IMG/VR virus record: IMGVR_UViG_3300031963_000263
Coordinates: 1-46,390 of that record
DNA: 46,390 nucleotides
Source of the DNA: a virus
Reading direction: 5' to 3' (one strand)
Position numbers and translations under genes: made by a program. Below are positions 1-5,803 of the stretch, in pieces (positions within the stretch are counted from its first letter, which is position 1; the number at the start of each line of letters is the position of its first letter). The notes below the pieces were generated by a model that was not told where the DNA came from, searched no databases, and saw only the letters and a program-made list of their open reading frames with translations.

Positions 1-489
1 AATGTTGCACTTAACCGCACTAAGAAAAAAGATGGCGTAAAGCAATCTTTCAAAATCCGCCATACGCAAACTGCTAATGGTAAAGTCCAGATAGCACGCC
101 AGACACTAGGTCTTGCTAATGCTTACATGGACGAATTTGACAAGATGGCACATGCCATGATTGCTAAAGAAATCTCTGCACAAGATTTCAATAACATTAT
201 TCTTGCTGCATACCCTAAGCCTGAGAAGGATAACAAGGGTTCATTCAAGAAATGGGAAAACAAGGTAGATGTTATCAATGACATTTACACAGGCGAGTTT
301 AACGGAATGATTAGCGGTAATGCTTGGGGTGCGTTCAATGCACTAACTGAGCGTTTAGACTGGTATCGTTCTGCTAGAGGCGCAAGTAATGAAGGCATTT
401 TATCTGCTGCTAGTGGTTTTGACCCTGCTACTAACGCAGAAAAAAATCGCTTACTAAATGTTGTTCGCAATACTTTGCAACTAGTTTAG
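1..489 (+). CDS. DUF932-like phage protein, C-terminal part (5' end outside window)
   Basis: The frame is open from the first base, so the gene begins before the window; the first internal Met is at 127. The C-terminal stretch GNAWGAFNALTE followed by an R-S-A-R-G loop and a short helical tail matches the end of DUF932 (phage/plasmid-like TIGR03299) proteins, where an AWG-x-(F/Y)-NA(V/L)TE motif is typical. Function of that family is unknown, though it is common on phages and plasmids. The gene ends just before a tRNA-Asp and a conserved hairpin. The family call is from memory of the motif and is fairly secure; no function is proposed. Confidence 0.75.
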   Translation, partial: NVALNRTKKKDGVKQSFKIRHTQTANGKVQIARQTLGLANAYMDEFDKMAHAMIAKEISAQDFNNIILAAYPKPEKDNKGSFKKWENKVDVINDIYTGEFNGMISGNAWGAFNALTERLDWYRSARGASNEGILSAASGFDPATNAEKNRLLNVVRNTLQLV

Positions 490-497
490 TAAAAAAT

Positions 498-521
498 CCT
501 GAGCATGATTTAAAACTGCTC
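498..521 (+). repeat. Hairpin element, copy 1 of 3 (CCTGAGCATG...AAACTGCT)
   Basis: A 5-bp stem GAGCA/TGCTC encloses an 11-nt loop that starts TG and ends AAAAC. Two other non-coding copies share the CCTGAGCATG left arm and the AAAC-TGCT right arm (5428-5454 on + and 26104-26128 on -). This one lies 8 nt after the DUF932 stop codon and 4 nt before the tRNA-Asp. Confidence 0.6.
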
Positions 522-525
522 CGCT

Positions 526-599
526 GGTCCCATAGATCAATTGGTTAGATCGTTACCCTGTCACGGTAAAGGCTACGGGTTCAAGTCCCGTTGGGATCG
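526..599 (+). tRNA. tRNA-Asp (anticodon GTC)
   Basis: A full cloverleaf can be drawn. The acceptor stem is 526-532 with 592-598 (one G-T pair). The D stem is GATC/GATC, the anticodon stem TTACC/GGTAA has a seven-base loop with GTC at 560-562, and the T arm is ACGGG-TTCAAGT-CCCGT. The discriminator base is G599. CCA is not encoded. It stands alone on the + strand between the DUF932 gene and the early gene run. Confidence 0.95.
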
Positions 600-615
600 C
601 AGGTGCCCGAGTTCC

Positions 616-631
616 ATAACATTTTTGTTAT
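616..631 (+). repeat. Inverted repeat ATAAC-N6-GTTAT, copy 1
   Basis: Perfect 5-bp arms flank a T-rich 6-nt centre. A second copy with the same arms and spacing is at 3922-3937. A TATAAT overlaps the right arm here (629-634), so an operator or a small hairpin are both possible. Confidence 0.4.
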
Positions 632-653
632 AATTCTATTACGTTGACATAAC

Positions 654-700
654 ATTTTTCCCATTTTCTTATTACGGATAGTTGACATTTTTCCCATTTT
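654..700 (+). repeat. Tandem direct repeat ATTTTTCCCATTTT in promoter region
   Basis: The 14-mer ATTTTTCCCATTTT occurs at 654-667 and again at 687-700, exactly 33 bp apart (about three helical turns). Each copy follows a GTTGACAT sequence. The second copy forms the spacer of the promoter for the next gene, so the pair could be a duplicated promoter or a two-site operator. Confidence 0.55.
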
Positions 701-710
701 GTAGGATAAT
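682..710 (+). promoter_or_regulatory. SigA-type promoter, probably leaderless
   Basis: TTGACA at 682-687, a 17-nt spacer and GATAAT at 705-710. The ATG of the next gene starts 6 nt after the -10 box, where transcription would begin, and no ribosome-binding site is seen. Confidence 0.7.
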
Positions 711-716
711 AAATAC

Positions 717-938
717 ATGACCCTAAAAGTAGAAATATATGAAATGGATTACTCATGCTCTCCTGGTGGTGTTAACTGTTGGGAAGCCTCTATTGATGAA
801 TGGTGTGTATCTGACTTTAAAACGGCAGGGGACGCACTAAACTATGTACTTGACAACTATCCAAACCATGAGTTAAACTTAAATGTCAAATCCCTCAACT
901 GGTACTTTAAGGAGTTTGCAGATGAATACGCAGTATAG
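717..938 (+). CDS. Small hypothetical phage protein (73 aa)
   Basis: I do not recognise this family. The protein is acidic and rich in aromatic residues, with Cys at about positions 14, 21 and 30. It has no signal peptide or membrane segment. It heads the early gene run and is followed by a gene that overlaps it by 17 bases. The start at 717 fits a leaderless transcript: a TTGACA-17-GATAAT promoter lies directly upstream and the ATG sits at the predicted +1. Confidence 0.75.
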   Translation: MTLKVEIYEMDYSCSPGGVNCWEASIDEWCVSDFKTAGDALNYVLDNYPNHELNLNVKSLNWYFKEFADEYAV

Positions 939-1089
939 ACCTTACACCATAGACGAACTTTGTCAAACCATATGGGAAGAAAACCTAGAACACTTTGAAT
1001 ATATATCACAAATGTCTAATGGCGATTGTGATTGTCGTTTATGTACCGCCTTTGGTGTGATTTATGAATATGGTGGTATGGATGCATAA
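922..1089 (+). CDS. Small hypothetical protein with CxC-x2-C cluster (55 aa)
   Basis: The start chosen is 922, because AAGGAG lies 7 nt upstream; a longer form from 883 would lack a ribosome-binding site. The protein contains DCDCRLC, a tight cysteine cluster that could hold zinc, in an otherwise acidic and aromatic sequence. It overlaps the gene before it (17 nt) and the gene after it (8 nt), so translation is probably coupled. The family is not recognised. Confidence 0.75.
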   Translation: MNTQYRPYTIDELCQTIWEENLEHFEYISQMSNGDCDCRLCTAFGVIYEYGGMDA

Positions 1090-1195
1090 GGTAGTTATTG
1101 AGGTAGTGGGTGGAGTAGCCTATGTTACTGAATGCCCACCTGAAGTAGATGTTGAGATTAGGGACTATGATCAATTAGAGGATGCTTCGCTATGA
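1082..1195 (+). CDS. Very small hypothetical protein (37 aa)
   Basis: A short open frame starting ATG CAT AAG, beginning inside the end of the previous gene and ending in an ATGA overlap with the next. The peptide starts MHKVVIEVVGGVAYVTE and then carries a CPPEVDVEIRDYD stretch. Short beta-strand-like acidic proteins of this shape are common in actinophage early regions. The overlaps on both sides are the main evidence that it is translated. Function unknown. Confidence 0.65.
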   Translation: MHKVVIEVVGGVAYVTECPPEVDVEIRDYDQLEDASL

Positions 1196-1353
1196 CCTGG
1201 TTTAAGTATGATTATCTTTGTACTGATTGTGATGCATTGACTGAGGTAAGTACCGTGAAAAATTTGGATGACTACAGAGGCTGGTGCTCTTGTGGATCTC
1301 CAAACATTATTCAGATTAACAAACAGGATGTGACACAACTCACACACGTATAG
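1192..1353 (+). CDS. Small zinc-ribbon-like protein (53 aa)
   Basis: It starts at the ATG of an ATGA overlap with the gene before. Two Cys-x2-Cys/Cys-x-Cys pairs are visible (YLCTDC near residue 10 and GWCSCG near residue 32), a layout typical of a small zinc ribbon. No other domain is present. Such proteins may bind nucleic acid or a partner protein; the target cannot be told from sequence. Confidence 0.7.
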   Translation: MTWFKYDYLCTDCDALTEVSTVKNLDDYRGWCSCGSPNIIQINKQDVTQLTHV

Positions 1354-1354
1354 G

Positions 1355-1383
1355 TTGACATTGCCACCTCATTAATCTAAAAT
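1355..1383 (+). promoter_or_regulatory. SigA-type promoter
   Basis: TTGACA at 1355-1360, 17-nt spacer, TAAAAT at 1378-1383. A leader of about 25 nt with AAAGGGA follows before the ATG at 1413, so this promoter gives a leadered transcript, unlike the one at 682. Confidence 0.7.
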
Positions 1384-1412
1384 TAGTATTAAGACACTAG
1401 AGAAAGGGACCC

Positions 1413-1970
1413 ATGCATACCCTGCACTATATAGCAGTTGAAGCAGATAGCAAGCAACAAGCATTTGATAAGGTTGTCGTATCCTTATTACCAAACGAAG
1501 ACGGATATCGCCTAGCAGACTGGTCAGATTGGCATGTCGTAGGTGGGGGAAGGTGGAGCAGCAATGCAAATAAAGAAAACAACCTTATGGCAGGTTATAA
1601 CGATGACCCTACTGATGTGTTGGGCTTTTCTGAAGATAAGGAAAAATTCCAAGAAGCGCTAGTCAGTGTAGGTAAGTTTAAAGCACATGCAATGAACAGG
1701 GCAATCAAAGAGTTCAAGCCTGATAAGTTTATTAGTGATATGGTTGACTACGCTTCAGAGGGCGGTAGACTAGAATATAACGGTGACACTATCATGAATG
1801 CTTATACTATAAAGGAAGTAGCAACTATGCTAATGGGTGGTTGGACACCTGATAGTGGGCTTTACGACCTTGAAGAAAATATCGCTGAAGCAACCTATCT
1901 TAAAGAGCGACTTGACAAACCTGAGCAATCTGCTCTACAATATCTAGTACCAGTTGACTTCCATTTCTAA
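1413..1970 (+). CDS. Hypothetical phage protein (185 aa)
   Basis: I do not recognise a domain. The N-terminal part has a possible beta-alpha-beta pattern (HTLHYIAVEADSKQQAFDKVV) and a DWHVVGGGRWS stretch. The rest is mostly helical and acidic. There is no signal peptide or membrane segment. It has its own promoter (1355-1383) and an AAAGGGA ribosome-binding site, and it is followed after 9 nt by the next gene with AAGGAG, so the two are likely co-transcribed. Role unknown. Confidence 0.8.
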   Translation: MHTLHYIAVEADSKQQAFDKVVVSLLPNEDGYRLADWSDWHVVGGGRWSSNANKENNLMAGYNDDPTDVLGFSEDKEKFQEALVSVGKFKAHAMNRAIKEFKPDKFISDMVDYASEGGRLEYNGDTIMNAYTIKEVATMLMGGWTPDSGLYDLEENIAEATYLKERLDKPEQSALQYLVPVDFHF

Positions 1971-1979
1971 GGAGACCCA

Positions 1980-2438
1980 ATGAATGACCTTATAGAACTT
2001 ACAGAGGAAGAGTGGTTTGATACTTATAAGCCGCTGCCAAACCTTATAGATCCTGATGCCTCATTTAGTGATGGGGAGCAAGGTTATATGTTTGAGACAT
2101 ATGGCCCTGAGTTAAACTTTGTCAAAGCCCAAGATCCTAATAGGATATGGACTTATTGTGATGGAGACAATAGCGGTACCTATATATTTCAAGGTATGCG
2201 TATAGTTAATAGGATTGGGTACTTTGTAACTACCGTGCCCTTTGATGGTAGTAAGGACTATCAGATACAAATCAGTAGCGAAGATGTTTATGAATGCTCT
2301 AACTGTGGTGAGATGTGGGAAGATGAAATGGCTTCTTTACATTATGACAAGTTTGAGGATTTGGAAAAATGCGCTGGCTGTGCTACAGTAGAGGAACTTA
2401 AGGAACTAGAAGAAATGGAGAACCACACTCTTGGCTAA
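1980..2438 (+). CDS. Hypothetical protein with C-terminal zinc ribbon (152 aa)
   Basis: AAGGAG lies just upstream of the ATG. The first 110 residues are acidic and of mixed strand content with no known motif. Near the C-terminus YECSNCGEMW and, about 30 residues later, KCAGC form a four-cysteine zinc-ribbon pattern. The gene overlaps the next by 8 nt. A role in nucleic-acid or protein binding is only inferred from the ribbon. Confidence 0.8.
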   Translation: MNDLIELTEEEWFDTYKPLPNLIDPDASFSDGEQGYMFETYGPELNFVKAQDPNRIWTYCDGDNSGTYIFQGMRIVNRIGYFVTTVPFDGSKDYQIQISSEDVYECSNCGEMWEDEMASLHYDKFEDLEKCAGCATVEELKELEEMENHTLG

Positions 2439-2589
2439 ATGGGAAATTGAAGTAATCTTTGAACCAACAGGCGATTACATGAACTTTGTGTATGAGACTG
2501 ACACTGAAGACGAAGATGCCATTTTTAACGAGGTATCAAACCAATTATCAATCGTACCGTTTCTAGTTGAGAAGAATGAGGAAGAGTAA
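2431..2589 (+). CDS. Small hypothetical protein, TTG start (52 aa)
   Basis: The frame opens at TTG (2431), preceded by GGAG about 10 nt upstream inside the end of the previous gene, and closes with TAATG, sharing a base with the next ATG. The product begins MAKWEIEVIFEPTGDYM and has a very acidic middle (ETDTEDEDA). The strand-rich start looks like a small folded domain. Family not recognised. Overlaps on both sides support it as a gene. Confidence 0.65.
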   Translation: MAKWEIEVIFEPTGDYMNFVYETDTEDEDAIFNEVSNQLSIVPFLVEKNEEE

Positions 2590-2987
2590 TGGGAGCACGT
2601 TGCACATTTGTATTTAAACAAAAAGAAGACCTTGCCGTAGCGCTATACAGCCACTGGGGTGAAGACTCTATGCATATGGACCTTGCTCAGGCCCTGCAGC
2701 ATGCGACGGTACGTAAAGGGGACACAGAGTACTATACACGTATGGCTGTTAGTCACCTATTGAAAGATTCTATTCTGGATGAAACGGGGTTTGGACTCTA
2801 TGCCTGTAACCCTAGCAATCAGCAATGGATGGACCACCCAATATTAATTGACCTGACAAATAACACTATCAGTGATGAGACTGGATCTCATGACATTACT
2901 AGTTTTATTAATTATCATTTGCCCAGCACTGTCCTTTCCAGTGTGGGGGCCTCATCAACAGCGGAGGTAGGGGTCACCTCTCGCTAA
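2589..2987 (+). CDS. Conserved phage hypothetical protein (132 aa)
   Basis: The start MGARCTFVFKQK, then VALYSHWGE and later TGFGLYA, matches a conserved hypothetical family that I recall from actinophages and some cyanophages, usually called only hypothetical. The family name is not known to me. The last 20 residues are Ser/Thr-rich and look disordered. It begins in a TAATG overlap. Its 3' end overlaps a set of alternative hairpins (2975-3028). Confidence 0.75.
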   Translation: MGARCTFVFKQKEDLAVALYSHWGEDSMHMDLAQALQHATVRKGDTEYYTRMAVSHLLKDSILDETGFGLYACNPSNQQWMDHPILIDLTNNTISDETGSHDITSFINYHLPSTVLSSVGASSTAEVGVTSR

Positions 2988-3028
2988 TATAATGAGAGGG
3001 TGTAACTTTGTGGTGGAGTTGCACTCTC
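2975..3028 (+). other. Three-segment alternative hairpin region
   Basis: The segment CACCTCTC (2975-2982) can pair with GAGAGGGTG (2994-3002). The latter can instead pair, with a small bulge, with GTTGCACTCTC (3018-3028). The two structures exclude each other. The third segment contains the -35 box of the next promoter and is followed by a pyrimidine-rich run. This could be a terminator or an attenuator-like switch; it is drawn by eye only. Confidence 0.35.
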
Positions 3029-3047
3029 TCCTTCCTTTTGATAGAAT
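3019..3047 (+). promoter_or_regulatory. SigA-type promoter, probably leaderless
   Basis: TTGCAC at 3019-3024, 17-nt spacer, TAGAAT at 3042-3047, then exactly 6 nt to the ATG at 3054. Confidence 0.65.
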
Positions 3048-3053
3048 AGAGAA

Positions 3054-3287
3054 ATGGGTTTTATGCGTAGGTCTATTAGGCTTGGAATAAGTAAAGAGGA
3101 AAAGGTTGCTGGCAGGATTATTACTCTGCTTTCTGACTTGACCCTTGACTTAGAGGCAATAGGATTTTACCTAGCAAAAACTTCTCCACACATTATTTAT
3201 TCAAGGGCTAATGAAGTATTAGAAGCCATGCAGTATAATAAAGAGGTTGAGCAATTAGATAGGGGAAACTACAATGGCAGAAGGTAA
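3054..3287 (+). CDS. Small basic hypothetical protein (77 aa)
   Basis: The ATG at 3054 sits at the predicted +1 of the promoter at 3019-3047, so a leaderless start is likely; a Met four codons in is the alternative. The N-terminus is basic (RRSIRLGISKEEK) and the rest looks helical. It overlaps the next gene by 14 nt. The family is not recognised and no function is proposed. Confidence 0.7.
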   Translation: MGFMRRSIRLGISKEEKVAGRIITLLSDLTLDLEAIGFYLAKTSPHIIYSRANEVLEAMQYNKEVEQLDRGNYNGRR

Positions 3288-3540
3288 TGTCTTTCAGAAT
3301 AAAATAACTATTCTTTCTGAGTTATGGATGAACTATCGTGATGACCAAGAGTTAGAGGATTTTATAAACTACAACGACCTTGGTTTGCCATTGGCATATT
3401 TTTTAATGAACGAAATTGTTTTGCCAACTGAGCAAGCAGAGGTTTATATTAACGAAACTTATGACTTATTAATTGCTTCTCTTACTGTTGAGGATAAGCG
3501 GTGGGAAAGTCTTGACGAAATGTTAGGCTCCCAAATCTAG
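3274..3540 (+). CDS. Small acidic conserved phage protein (88 aa)
   Basis: AGGGGAA precedes the ATG by about 7 nt. The sequence has the string YRDDQELEDFINYNDLGLPLAY near its middle, an acidic helical pattern that I recall from actinophage hypothetical proteins. It overlaps the previous gene, so the two form a translation-coupled pair, and it is the last gene before the repeat-rich non-coding region. Function unknown. Confidence 0.75.
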   Translation: MAEGNVFQNKITILSELWMNYRDDQELEDFINYNDLGLPLAYFLMNEIVLPTEQAEVYINETYDLLIASLTVEDKRWESLDEMLGSQI

Positions 3541-3629
3541 GCGCTGCCTCGGGACCCACATGTCCAAACCACCAAACCATTTTTCTAAAAAACATTAAGA
3601 ACCCTTTCAAAAAAATCCCAGATTGTGGG

Positions 3630-3643
3630 AGATTACGTAATCT
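3630..3643. repeat. Perfect 14-bp palindrome AGATTACGTAATCT
   Basis: A perfect dyad centred between 3636 and 3637, next to a second short dyad CCCA-GATTG-TGGG at 3617-3629. It is a plausible binding site for a dimeric regulator or replication protein. No second copy of it was seen. Confidence 0.5.
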
Positions 3644-3665
3644 GTAGAATTTTCCAGATTCATAC

Positions 3666-3721
3666 CAAACCTTCAAACCTTCCTATCTAACAAACCTTCA
3701 AACCTTTATATCCCAAACCTT
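3666..3721 (+). repeat. Five direct copies of CAAACCTT
   Basis: Exact copies start at 3666, 3674, 3691, 3699 and 3714. The first two and the next two are back to back with an 8-bp period. This is the densest cluster of the repeat family that spans roughly 3.56-5.30 kb. Confidence 0.85.
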
Positions 3722-3921
3722 TGTATCAGGAATCCTATGTGTCTTATACTAGTGATATGGTGTATATCTTTTTATCCCCGCCTTTTTTGCAGCCCCGCCT
3801 AGCGCTGAATCACAGTACTATTAGACATTACGAAGCGGGAATTTAAATCTACAAATAATTAAAACTTTCCCTATAGTTATCAAACCTTTCTAGATTTTTT
3901 CCTGGTGTTTTAAAAGATTTT

Positions 3922-3937
3922 ATAACTTTTTTGTTAT
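3922..3937 (+). repeat. Inverted repeat ATAAC-N6-GTTAT, copy 2
   Basis: Same arms and spacing as the copy at 616-631, with a T6 centre. Both lie in non-coding promoter-containing DNA. Confidence 0.4.
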
Positions 3938-3967
3938 GTTTTTATGGGGTTTTTGGGCTATCAAGGT

Positions 3968-3996
3968 TTGACAATATGAAGGTTTGGGAGTATAAT
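3968..3996 (+). promoter_or_regulatory. Perfect consensus promoter overlapped by AAGGTTTG repeats
   Basis: TTGACA at 3968-3973, 17-nt spacer and TATAAT at 3991-3996: a perfect match. The repeat at 3963-3970 overlaps the -35 box, the one at 3979-3986 lies in the spacer and another is at 4019-4026. This is the arrangement expected of repressor operators. No clear gene starts at its +1, so it may make a leader RNA that reads into the gene at 4198. Confidence 0.7.
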
Positions 3997-4149
3997 CCAT
4001 GCGAGATATGGGGATAGGAAGGTTTGGGATAGGGGGTTTGGGCGCCAGGACATTACGACGCCATCTATAAAAACGCTCAATCACCCACTATCCTCCACTT
4101 TCCTCCACCAAAACTATATCTAAAAAATATCAGTAAGATTTATTTTGGA

Positions 4150-4178
4150 TTTACATCAGTATGTATAGATGATATACT
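4150..4178 (+). promoter_or_regulatory. SigA-type promoter
   Basis: TTTACA at 4150-4155, 17-nt spacer, TATACT at 4173-4178. A short leader with AGGGGAGA precedes the ATG at 4198. Confidence 0.65.
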
Positions 4179-4197
4179 TGTATGATTAGGGGAGAAA

Positions 4198-4920
4198 ATG
4201 TCAAAAAATATAAATTTTAGGGCTAGAAGTAAAACTGAATTTGAGATACAACTTAAGCCATATCCAGCAGTAAAACAACTTCCCGAATGGTTTGTAAAGT
4301 CATCACCACATTGGGGATCACACATTTTCCCACAAGATGGTAAACTTCATTTTAGAAATAGAGAAGCAAATAATACATATAAAAAATGTGTTCCATTGCT
4401 TGACAGTTTAAGCGCTGGGTATATAATTCCATTATGGGCAGATGTAATGGTTGAACAAAGAGATGGATTTCCTGAAATATATTGGAAAACCCAAAAAGAT
4501 ATATTTCAATTACATGGACAGCCATCTAGAGAAATTCCAGCACCAGTGGGATATGATCAGATAGTCTACAAATATAATAACTGCTGGATACCACAAACAC
4601 CTAAAGGATATTCATGTTTAATAATATCTCCAGTTGGCTATAATGACCTACCATTTTATGCAGTTTCAGCAATTGTAGATACTGATAAATCAACACTTGA
4701 ATTAGTTTTTCCAATGTGGGTTAAAACTGGTTTTGAAGGTGTGGTTGAAAAAGGTACTCCAATAGTACAAATTATTCCTTTTAAACGAGATGATTGGGAT
4801 TCCACATTTGATTATTATGAAGATGGAGAATATGTAAATGTTATTGAAGAAAGAAACTTTAATAGCACTATGATAGGACACTATCTAAAAAACCATCACT
4901 CCAAGAAAAAATTCAAATAA
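4198..4920 (+). CDS. DUF6065-like paralog A (240 aa)
   Basis: One of four related proteins in this window (also 5800, 20938 and 28466). Shared features are LPEWF near residue 27, C-x-P-x-LDS-x3-GY near residue 68, a P-K-GYS-x-LI-x-P segment with DLPF near residue 150, S-x-IVD, and a C-terminal GTPI-x-QIIPFK-x3-W block near residue 190. The 28466 member is the one I would place in DUF6065; this one is a more distant relative. The final block faintly resembles the G-x2-IAQ strand of trimeric dUTPases, which is only a hint. Function unknown. It is flanked on both sides by CAAACCTT repeats and has its own promoter and AGGGGAGA ribosome-binding site. Confidence 0.75.
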   Translation: MSKNINFRARSKTEFEIQLKPYPAVKQLPEWFVKSSPHWGSHIFPQDGKLHFRNREANNTYKKCVPLLDSLSAGYIIPLWADVMVEQRDGFPEIYWKTQKDIFQLHGQPSREIPAPVGYDQIVYKYNNCWIPQTPKGYSCLIISPVGYNDLPFYAVSAIVDTDKSTLELVFPMWVKTGFEGVVEKGTPIVQIIPFKRDDWDSTFDYYEDGEYVNVIEERNFNSTMIGHYLKNHHSKKKFK

Positions 4921-5079
4921 TCGCAGGGTATCAAACCATCGCCCTGGTCTCATATTGTCCATATCAAACCTTCTGATCAGAGATATTGGACATACTATCA
5001 AACCTTGATATGGGGGATATCAAGCACATTCTGTGTCTGGGATATCTGGGATACAAGGTTTGTTATTACACTAGGGGGA
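4921..5079. promoter_or_regulatory. Non-coding region with CAAACCTT repeats, second cluster
   Basis: Copies of CAAACCTT are at 4965-4972 and 4999-5006, AAGGTTTG is at 5055-5062 and a near-copy CAAACCAT is at 4932. The two forward copies are preceded by an ATATC or CTATC context and lie beside an imperfect inverted repeat (TGTCCATATC / GATATTGGACA). No gene is evident. Confidence 0.6.
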
Positions 5080-5217
5080 TTACGGTCTTTCTTTGTATTC
5101 CCGCCGATTTTCTAATTCTAGAATACGTTTCTTAAGGGGTTTAAGCATATGCAACACTAAGACAAAATCCAAGGCTAATCCCACAACAAGTCCAACAAAA
5201 AACCAAAACACTCCCAT
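5080..5217 (-). CDS. Small single-pass membrane protein (45 aa)
   Basis: On the - strand AAGGAG lies 5 nt before the ATG at 5217, and a TATAAT (5242-5247) lies about 25 nt upstream. The product starts MGVFWFFVGLVVGLALDF, a clear membrane helix, followed by a basic amphipathic tail (KPLKKRILELENRRE). It is probably anchored with the tail in the cytoplasm. It lies against the direction of its neighbours inside the repeat region. Function unknown. Confidence 0.65.
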   Translation of the reverse strand: MGVFWFFVGLVVGLALDFVLVLHMLKPLKKRILELENRREYKERP

Positions 5218-5387
5218 ACCCACTCCTTATCTATATAATCCATTATATCGCATAGGCAGGATATTAACCGATATTGCCCATGTTGGGCAGAGGAAGGTTT
5301 GTTAGTTCTATTTTGCGCCGAACTCTATACCAGCCAAAAATAGTGTTATTATAATTTTCTGCACCACCTCATCGTGGAGTCGCAGAT
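5218..5387. other. Non-coding stretch between divergent small genes
   Basis: Holds the TATAAT for the leftward membrane-protein gene (5242-5247), one AAGGTTTG repeat (5294-5301), a rightward TATAAT (5350-5355) and GTGGAG (5374-5379) ahead of a 12-codon micro-ORF. I see no further gene here. Confidence 0.5.
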
Positions 5388-5426
5388 ATGTCGTGGGAAG
5401 ACAGCGACATTAAAAAAATGGGATAG
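5388..5426 (+). CDS. Possible 12-codon micro-ORF (leader peptide?)
   Basis: ATG at 5388 is preceded by GTGGAG with 8-nt spacing, downstream of a TATAAT at 5350-5355. It encodes MSWEDSDIKKMG and stops one base before the second copy of the conserved hairpin. A good ribosome-binding site and the hairpin make translation plausible, but at this length chance is also likely. Confidence 0.3.
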   Translation: MSWEDSDIKKMG

Positions 5427-5427
5427 T

Positions 5428-5454
5428 CCTGAGCATGACTGTAAAAAACTGCTT
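5428..5454 (+). repeat. Hairpin element, copy 2 of 3
   Basis: CCTGAGCATG followed by a loop and AAAAC-TGCTT; stem GAGCA/TGCTT with one G-T pair. It lies directly after the micro-ORF stop and just before the promoter of the next gene. Confidence 0.6.
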
Positions 5455-5456
5455 AT

Positions 5457-5485
5457 TTGACTTATACCCAGAAAGATGATAAGAT
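5457..5485 (+). promoter_or_regulatory. SigA-type promoter, probably leaderless
   Basis: TTGACT at 5457-5462, 17-nt spacer, TAAGAT at 5480-5485, then exactly 6 nt to the ATG at 5492. Confidence 0.65.
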
Positions 5486-5491
5486 TTATAA

Positions 5492-5683
5492 ATGAACTTA
5501 AATGAAATAATTGAAGAATCCATGAATGAAACACCTACAAACCTTACCTGGGATGAACCAGAAAATGGTGTATGGAAAGGCTGGACTTATAGCCAAACCA
5601 AAAATCGTTATTACTTTGATGATATAGGAAATGAGTCTCTTACAGACTTATGGTCGGAGGCATTCTTAAGGCAGGCAGAATAG
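5492..5683 (+). CDS. Small hypothetical protein (63 aa)
   Basis: The start at 5492 matches the leaderless geometry of the promoter at 5457-5485. The protein is acidic, with a Trp-rich middle (WDEPENGVWKGWTY), and has no membrane segment. A two-codon gap separates it from the next small gene. Family not recognised. Confidence 0.65.
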   Translation: MNLNEIIEESMNETPTNLTWDEPENGVWKGWTYSQTKNRYYFDDIGNESLTDLWSEAFLRQAE

Positions 5684-5686
5684 TGT

Positions 5687-5803
5687 ATGATTGAAGTACT
5701 TTGCTTTAATTGTGGACTTATGTTTACCGTGCCAAATATGACAAATTACCCTACAAAACATTGTCCTAAATGTAATAATAAACCTTTAAGAATGGTACAA
5801 TGA
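5687..5803 (+). CDS. Micro zinc-ribbon protein (38 aa)
   Basis: The peptide MIEVLCFNCGLMF, then about 18 residues later HCPKCNNKPL, gives a CxxC...CxxC zinc ribbon with little else. It ends in an ATGA overlap with the next gene, so the two are probably translated together. One of at least ten very small Cys-rich genes in the window. Target unknown. Confidence 0.75.
   Translation: MIEVLCFNCGLMFTVPNMTNYPTKHCPKCNNKPLRMVQ

Larger units (their letters stand above)
3541..4149. promoter_or_regulatory. Non-coding regulatory region with CAAACCTT repeats
   Basis: No convincing gene is seen on either strand here. The 8-mer CAAACCTT occurs at 3666, 3674, 3691, 3699, 3714 and 3881. Its complement AAGGTTTG occurs at 3963, 3979 and 4019. 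Near-copies sit at 3565, 3573 and 4035. A perfect 14-bp palindrome AGATTACGTAATCT is at 3630-3643 and an ATAAC-N6-GTTAT inverted repeat at 3922-3937. A perfect consensus promoter (3968-3996) has repeats over its -35 box and inside its spacer. The layout suggests multi-site operator control or a replication origin with iterons; sequence alone cannot choose. Confidence 0.7.

Noticed and set aside
3482-3676. 64-aa leftward open frame across the first repeats
   Set aside because: It overlaps a well-supported rightward gene and repeat DNA, with no ribosome-binding site or recognisable motif.
3541-5301. CRISPR array from the CAAACCTT repeats
   Set aside because: Repeats are only 8 bp, occur in both orientations and have irregular spacing; no spacer-like units or full cas operon are present. 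The Cas4-like nuclease is 35 kb away and sits with recombination genes.
5093-5305. 70-aa rightward open frame
   Set aside because: It runs over the leftward membrane-protein gene at 5080-5217, which has AAGGAG, a -10 box and a clear membrane helix. The rightward product is low complexity (Pro/Thr/Asn) and has no ribosome-binding site.
5340-5430. Possible tRNA from short dyads
   Set aside because: TGTCG/CGACA and CACC/GGTG-like pairs can be drawn but no T arm (GGTTCAAATCC-like) or acceptor stem is present.
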